A stretch of 17,005 nucleotides of DNA. It comes from DASRDU01 sp035560235. GTDB lineage: Bacteria > Acidobacteriota > Blastocatellia > RBC074. The number at the start of each line of letters is the position of its first letter. Within the stretch, counting starts at the first letter, position 1. The notes below the pieces were generated by a model. The model did not search any database. It was given only the letters and a program-made list of their open reading frames with translations, and was not told the DNA's origin. The stretch is taken from NCBI GenBank assembly GCA_035560235.1, contig DATMAG010000041.1:1-17005 (forward strand), in the 5' to 3' direction. Shown here one piece after another: positions 13,340 to 17,005 of the stretch. Position numbers and translations under genes: made by a program.

Positions 13340-14590
13340 ATGAAAACAGGTCGGCGTGAATTTGTTTCCGGACTGGCGGCTGGCGCGCTCAGTGCCTGCG
13401 CGCAGCGCGGGCCACAGTCGTCCCAACCTTCTGTGAAGATGAATCCAAAAACATACGATGTGGCAGTGATCGGGGCCGGGGTTTTCGGCGCGTGGACGGC
13501 GTGGCATCTCGGGCAGGCTGGCCGGAAGGTCGCGCTCGTTGACGCTTACGGCGCGGCGAACAATCGCGCCAGCTCGGGCGGCGAATCGCGCGTCATTCGC
13601 ATGGGTTATGGAGCGGATGAAATTTATACGCGCTGGTCAATGCGCTCACTGAAGCTCTGGCAGGAATTTGCCGCCCGCGTTCGCCAGCCGCTCTTTCATC
13701 GCACCGGCATGCTCTGGATGGCGCGCGAAGCTGATGCATACACGCTCAGCACTGAGGCGACGCTCGTAAAGGCCGGCGTGAAATTCGAGAAGCTCAAACG
13801 CCGCGAACTCGAAAAACGCTGGCCGCAGATCTCATTCGGGCCGGTTACCTGGGCGCTGTATGAACCTGAAAGTGGGGCGCTGATGGCCCGTCGCGCCGTG
13901 CAGGCAGTGGTTGATGATGCTGTCAGCAGCGGCGTACAGTTATTGAACGAGTCAGTCATCGCTCCGACGGGCCGGGGCACTGTTGACGCCGTCACGACAC
14001 GCAGCGGTGAAAGAATCAGCGCGGGAGCGTTTGTTTTCGCCTGCGGCCCGTGGCTGCCGAAAGTCTTTCCGGAGCTGCTCGGTGAACGCCTTCATCCGAC
14101 GCGGCAGGAGGTTTATTTCTTCGGCCCGCCCGCCGGAGACAGGCGTTTCGCGCCGCCGCAGATGCCGACGTGGATCGATTTCGGCGCGGAAATTTACGGC
14201 ATCCCCGATCTCGAAAATCGCGGCTTCAAGGTTGCGCTTGACCGGCACGGCCCGCCGATTGACCCGGACACGGCTGAACGGCAGGTGACGCCGGGGTGGC
14301 TGAAGATGGTGCGTGACCATCTGACCGAACGATTCCCGGCCCTGAAGGAGGCGCCGCTCGTTGAATCGCGCGTCTGTCAGTATGAAAACACATCGAACGG
14401 CGATTTTCTGATTGATCGTCATCCTGAGTTTGAAAACGTCTGGCTGGTCGGCGGCGGCTCGGGACATGGCTTCAAGCACGGCCCGGCGCTCGGCGAATAT
14501 GTGACCCGGCTGATCGTCAATGGCGGAGAGCGCGAAAAACGCTTCACCCTGGCTACAAAAGACAAAGTGCAGAAACGGTCAGTCTTCTGA
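13340..14590 (+). CDS. Exported FAD-dependent oxidase, sarcosine-oxidase (MSOX/DAO) family, with Tat/lipoprotein-type leader
   Basis: A 416-residue DAO-superfamily flavoenzyme closest to monomeric sarcosine oxidase and N-methyltryptophan oxidase. The Rossmann motif GAGVFG is at 45-50. The MSOX-type block ASSGGESRVIRMGYG (77-91) follows. C346 in RVCQYENTSNGDF aligns with the cysteine that binds FAD covalently in MSOX, and GGSGHGFKHGP (372-382) aligns with its conserved C-terminal FAD loop, including K379. Unusually for the family, the N-terminus has a twin-arginine motif GRREF (4-8) and a lipobox LSAC ending at C20, so it may be exported folded and lipid-anchored. An internal Met34 before the Rossmann strand could give a cytosolic form. 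I rejected the frame's extension back to 13196 because it overlaps the zinc-ribbon gene and has no homologous character. It probably oxidises an N-methyl or secondary amine to an imine, releasing H2O2. Confidence 0.88.
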   Translation: MKTGRREFVSGLAAGALSACAQRGPQSSQPSVKMNPKTYDVAVIGAGVFGAWTAWHLGQAGRKVALVDAYGAANNRASSGGESRVIRMGYGADEIYTRWSMRSLKLWQEFAARVRQPLFHRTGMLWMAREADAYTLSTEATLVKAGVKFEKLKRRELEKRWPQISFGPVTWALYEPESGALMARRAVQAVVDDAVSSGVQLLNESVIAPTGRGTVDAVTTRSGERISAGAFVFACGPWLPKVFPELLGERLHPTRQEVYFFGPPAGDRRFAPPQMPTWIDFGAEIYGIPDLENRGFKVALDRHGPPIDPDTAERQVTPGWLKMVRDHLTERFPALKEAPLVESRVCQYENTSNGDFLIDRHPEFENVWLVGGGSGHGFKHGPALGEYVTRLIVNGGEREKRFTLATKDKVQKRSVF

Positions 14591-14592
14591 AG

Positions 14593-15381
14593 ATGAAAAG
14601 GAAACTGCGCGAGCTGGCGAAGGAGCCACAATTCATCGAAGGAATCTACAATTACTGCGACAACTGGTGCGAGCGGTGCCAGTTCACAACGCGGTGTCTC
14701 TCTTATGCCTCGACCGCTGAACTGATGAAGGAAGCCGGTGATACCGGGGATGAACTGAGCCGCAGTCTCGAAACGGTGGCTTCAGTCTTTGCCGAGACGA
14801 AGGAGATGCTGCTTGAAATGGCCGAAGAGCGGGGCATTGATCTGAATTCGCCGGAAGCTGAAGCCGCCTGGCAGGACGAACAGCGGCGCAACCGCGAGGC
14901 CAGGGAAGAGCCGCTTTTCAGGGCTGCCGAGGCTTACAGCTTCCAGGTGCAGGCGTGGTTTCAGTCACAACAGTCAGACGAGCCGGAAGCAGATGAACCC
15001 GTCGCCCTGCCGGATCATTACGAAGAGGTCAGCGAGGCAGTTGAAATCATTCACTGGTATCAGTTCTTCATCGCCTCGAAACTCTTTCGGGCGAGCGATC
15101 CGCCCGCTTATGACCAGATCGGGGACGAGGAGATGCGGCGCGAACTGGAAGCGCACATGGCCGAACACACCAGCGGCACCGTCAAGATTGCCCTGATCGG
15201 CATGGATCGCTCGCTGCTCGCGTGGCAGCGGCTGCAGCATCTGCTGCCTGAAGCCGCCCCGCAGATTGTCACGTTCATCAAATCGCTTGAACGGCTGCGC
15301 CGTCAGACCGAACTGGCCTTCCCGCACGCGCGCGACTTCATCCGTCCCGGCTTTGATGAAGCAGTGGATTATGAGATGTAG
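14593..15381 (+). CDS. Conserved hypothetical protein with an N-terminal four-cysteine motif
   Basis: A 262-residue acidic protein that I recognise only as a conserved bacterial family of unknown function. Four cysteines at 22, 26, 29 and 35 form the pattern CxxxCxxCxxxxxC within IYNYCDNWCERC and FTTRC. This could hold zinc or an iron-sulphur cluster. The middle (45-140) is strongly helical and charged. A second conserved-looking block contains EIIHWYQFFI (149-158), GTVKIALIGMDRSLLAW (about 193-209) and FPHARDFIRPGFDE (about 243-256). No signal peptide or membrane segment is visible. The ATG comes two bases after the stop of the flavoenzyme gene, so the two are very likely cotranscribed. The function should not be inferred further. 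Confidence 0.75.
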   Translation: MKRKLRELAKEPQFIEGIYNYCDNWCERCQFTTRCLSYASTAELMKEAGDTGDELSRSLETVASVFAETKEMLLEMAEERGIDLNSPEAEAAWQDEQRRNREAREEPLFRAAEAYSFQVQAWFQSQQSDEPEADEPVALPDHYEEVSEAVEIIHWYQFFIASKLFRASDPPAYDQIGDEEMRRELEAHMAEHTSGTVKIALIGMDRSLLAWQRLQHLLPEAAPQIVTFIKSLERLRRQTELAFPHARDFIRPGFDEAVDYEM

Positions 15382-15580
15382 TCTGCTGAGGTTTTGCAGA
15401 AGTTGAAGATCCCTTCCAGCCGCGCAGGCGCGTGCTGCCATCTTGACTCGGCTGCGGCAAAAGTGGAAGATCGCACTCCATACCTGATGAGTCATTCCGA
15501 CCTGAATTATTACTTTCATTGGTGATAACTGTCCGACAGGCTCACCGGCCCGTCAGACATTTCCTGAGGAGACTGATGCC
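15382..15580 (+). other. Spacer with an imperfect hairpin before the BNR-repeat gene
   Basis: This 199-base spacer has no long perfect repeat. An imperfect stem pairs 15530-15540 with 15549-15559 (9 of 11 positions) just before the Shine-Dalgarno sequence. Its left half, TGTCCGACAGGCT, also occurs in reverse complement around 1613-1625, at the outer end of the nested palindrome, and GTCAGACATTTCC resembles GTCGGACATTTCC at 1621-1633. A shared short element end is possible. No clear promoter was found. Confidence 0.4.
15566..15571 (+). promoter_or_regulatory. Ribosome binding site of the BNR-repeat gene
   Basis: GAGGAG lies nine bases before the ATG at 15581. It supports that start over the out-of-frame ATG at 15576. 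Confidence 0.7.
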
Positions 15581-17005
15581 ATGCTGACTTTGCGTCACAG
15601 GTTAATCCGCCCTGTTTGTCTGTTGGTTCTGATGCTGTGTGCCGTGCTTGCCGCCGGGTGGCAGATTTCCCGCGCGCAGCGGGTGACTGCCTCTTCCGCT
15701 GCGGCTGCCGATCCGCTCAAAGGCTTGCGCTGGCGCAGCATCGGGCCGTATCGCGGTGGCCGTTCGGTCGCTGTCGCCGGAGTGCCTTCGCAGCCGATGG
15801 TCTATTACTTCGGCGGCACGGGCGGCGGTGTTTTCAAGACCACTGACGGCGGCGCGAACTGGGAGCCGGTTTCTGACGGGCAGCCGTTCGGAACCGGCAC
15901 TGTGGGGGCGATAGCCGTTGCTGATTCCGATCCGAATATTGTTTATGTCGGCATGGGCGAGGCCTGCATTCGCGGCAACTTCTCGCACGGTGACGGAATT
16001 TACAAATCAACCGATGCGGGCAGGACGTGGAAGCGCATCGGGCTTGAAGACACGCGCATCATCGGACGCATTCGCATTCATCCGAAGAATCCCGACATCG
16101 TTTACGTCGCCGCGCTCGGCCACGCTGCCGGAACGAACGAGCAGCGCGGAGTTTTCAGAACCCGTGACGGCGGCAAAAACTGGGAGCGCGTTCTTTTCAA
16201 AAGCAACAGGGCCGGAGCGGTTGATCTGGCGCTCGACCCGTCAAATCCGAACGTGATTTATGCCGCGATCTGGGAAGCGAAGCGCACGCCCTGGAGCATG
16301 GAAAGCGGTGGCCCTGACAGCGGCCTGTTCAAGTCAACCGACGGCGGCGATACGTGGACCGAAATCACGCGCAATCCGGGCGGGCCGAAAGGGCAGTTCA
16401 TCGGTCGCATCGGCGTGACCGTTTCGCCAGCGAATCCTGAGCGCGTATGGGCCATCATCGAAGCCGATGACGGCGGCGTGTTCCGTTCCGACAATGGCGG
16501 CAAAAACTGGATGAAGGTGAACGAGAATCGCAACCTGCGGCAGCGCGCGTGGTATTACACGCACATCTTCGCTGATCCGAAGAGTGCCGACACGGTTTAC
16601 GTTCTCAACACGGGCTTTTACAAATCGAATGATGGCGGGCGCACCTATTCGACCATCAGCGTGCCGCACGGTGACAATCACGACTTGTGGATTGCGCCTG
16701 ATGATCCGCTGCGGATGATTGAAAGCAATGACGGCGGCGCGAACGTCTCATTCAATGGCGGCAAAACCTGGAGCGAGCAGGATCAGGCGACGGCGCAGTT
16801 CTATCGCGTGACGGTGGACAACGATTTCCCATATCACGTGTACGGCGCGCAGCAGGACAACTCGACCATCAAAATTGCCAGCCGCAGTGACGGCTTCGGC
16901 ATTGATCGCACGGAATGGTACGACGTGGGCGGCGGCGAATCGGGCTGGATTGCGCCGAGTCCGAAAAATTCTGACATTATCTTTGCCGGTTCTTATGGCG
17001 GGCTG
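15581..17005 (+). CDS. Exported BNR/Asp-box repeat protein, sortilin (VPS10)-like beta-propeller, partial at the right edge
   Basis: The frame is open for 475 codons to the window end, so only the N-terminal part is seen; full-length relatives are usually about 900-1100 residues. A signal peptide covers about residues 1-32 (core VCLLVLMLCAVLAAGW). The mature part opens with WRSIGPYRGGRS (51-62), typical of the sortilin-like 'glycosyl hydrolase' family common in Acidobacteriota. At least seven Asp boxes are visible: near 87-94 (TTDGGANW), 143-150 (STDAGRTW), 194-201 (TRDGGKNW), 252-259 (STDGGDTW), 303-310 (SDNGGKNW), 349-356 (SNDGGRTY) and 390-397 (SFNGGKTW). These mark blades of one or two beta-propellers. 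Despite the common name, hydrolase activity is unproven; a role in binding or processing extracellular proteins or glycans is plausible. The gene has its own spacer and Shine-Dalgarno sequence. Confidence 0.93.
   Translation, partial: MLTLRHRLIRPVCLLVLMLCAVLAAGWQISRAQRVTASSAAAADPLKGLRWRSIGPYRGGRSVAVAGVPSQPMVYYFGGTGGGVFKTTDGGANWEPVSDGQPFGTGTVGAIAVADSDPNIVYVGMGEACIRGNFSHGDGIYKSTDAGRTWKRIGLEDTRIIGRIRIHPKNPDIVYVAALGHAAGTNEQRGVFRTRDGGKNWERVLFKSNRAGAVDLALDPSNPNVIYAAIWEAKRTPWSMESGGPDSGLFKSTDGGDTWTEITRNPGGPKGQFIGRIGVTVSPANPERVWAIIEADDGGVFRSDNGGKNWMKVNENRNLRQRAWYYTHIFADPKSADTVYVLNTGFYKSNDGGRTYSTISVPHGDNHDLWIAPDDPLRMIESNDGGANVSFNGGKTWSEQDQATAQFYRVTVDNDFPYHVYGAQQDNSTIKIASRSDGFGIDRTEWYDVGGGESGWIAPSPKNSDIIFAGSYGGL

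Overview
The window looks like a chromosomal segment of a soil-type, moderately high-GC bacterium. The best guess is Acidobacteriota (Blastocatellia-like). This rests on the large exported BNR/sortilin-type repeat protein at the right edge, the many single-copy secreted hydrolases and oxidases, and spacers filled with long palindromic repeats. No rRNA, tRNA or other taxonomic marker is present, so the assignment is inference. No transposase, integrase, phage gene, CRISPR array or tRNA was recognised.

Layout. 1-1395: a small uncertain ORF runs into a flavoprotein of the HI0933/YhiN family. 1396-1641: a spacer almost filled by a two-tier nested palindrome. 1642-4953 (minus strand): a probable catabolic operon read right to left, VOC protein, dienelactone-hydrolase-family protein, D-2-hydroxyacid dehydrogenase, then (after a 252-base palindromic spacer) a DTE-like sugar isomerase/epimerase. 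4954-5231: divergent spacer. 5232-7536 (plus): a LarA-family (nickel racemase-like) protein, a 25-bp-stem hairpin, then an amidohydrolase-2 protein. 7569-8735 (minus): a mandelate-racemase-subgroup enolase-superfamily enzyme, convergent with the amidohydrolase. 8736-8976: divergent spacer with a perfect 36-bp-stem inverted repeat. 8977-15381 (plus): putative esterase, exported M20 amidohydrolase, SnoaL-like protein, exported SGNH hydrolase, small zinc-ribbon protein, Tat/lipoprotein-type sarcosine-oxidase-like flavoenzyme and a conserved Cys-motif protein of unknown function. 15581 to the right edge: the N-terminal 475 residues of a large exported BNR/Asp-box (sortilin-type) protein.

How the genes may work together. 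The left and centre hold several enzymes that act on hydroxy acids, lactones and sugars (2-hydroxyacid dehydrogenase, LarA-like racemase, enolase-superfamily dehydratase/racemase, amidohydrolase-2/lactonase-like protein, DTE-like epimerase, DLH). This fits a sugar-acid or hydroxy-acid catabolic locus, but no substrate can be read from the sequence. Three of these proteins carry substitutions at canonical catalytic or metal-binding positions. The right half is rich in proteins exported by Sec or Tat.

The most striking structural signal is outside the genes. Five spacers contain long inverted repeats: four with perfect stems of 24 to 36 bp and one degenerate palindrome. A sixth spacer holds a half-copy of one of them. 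Apart from that related pair the hairpins do not share sequence, so this looks like a population of several palindromic element families or a genome-wide habit of spacer palindromes.
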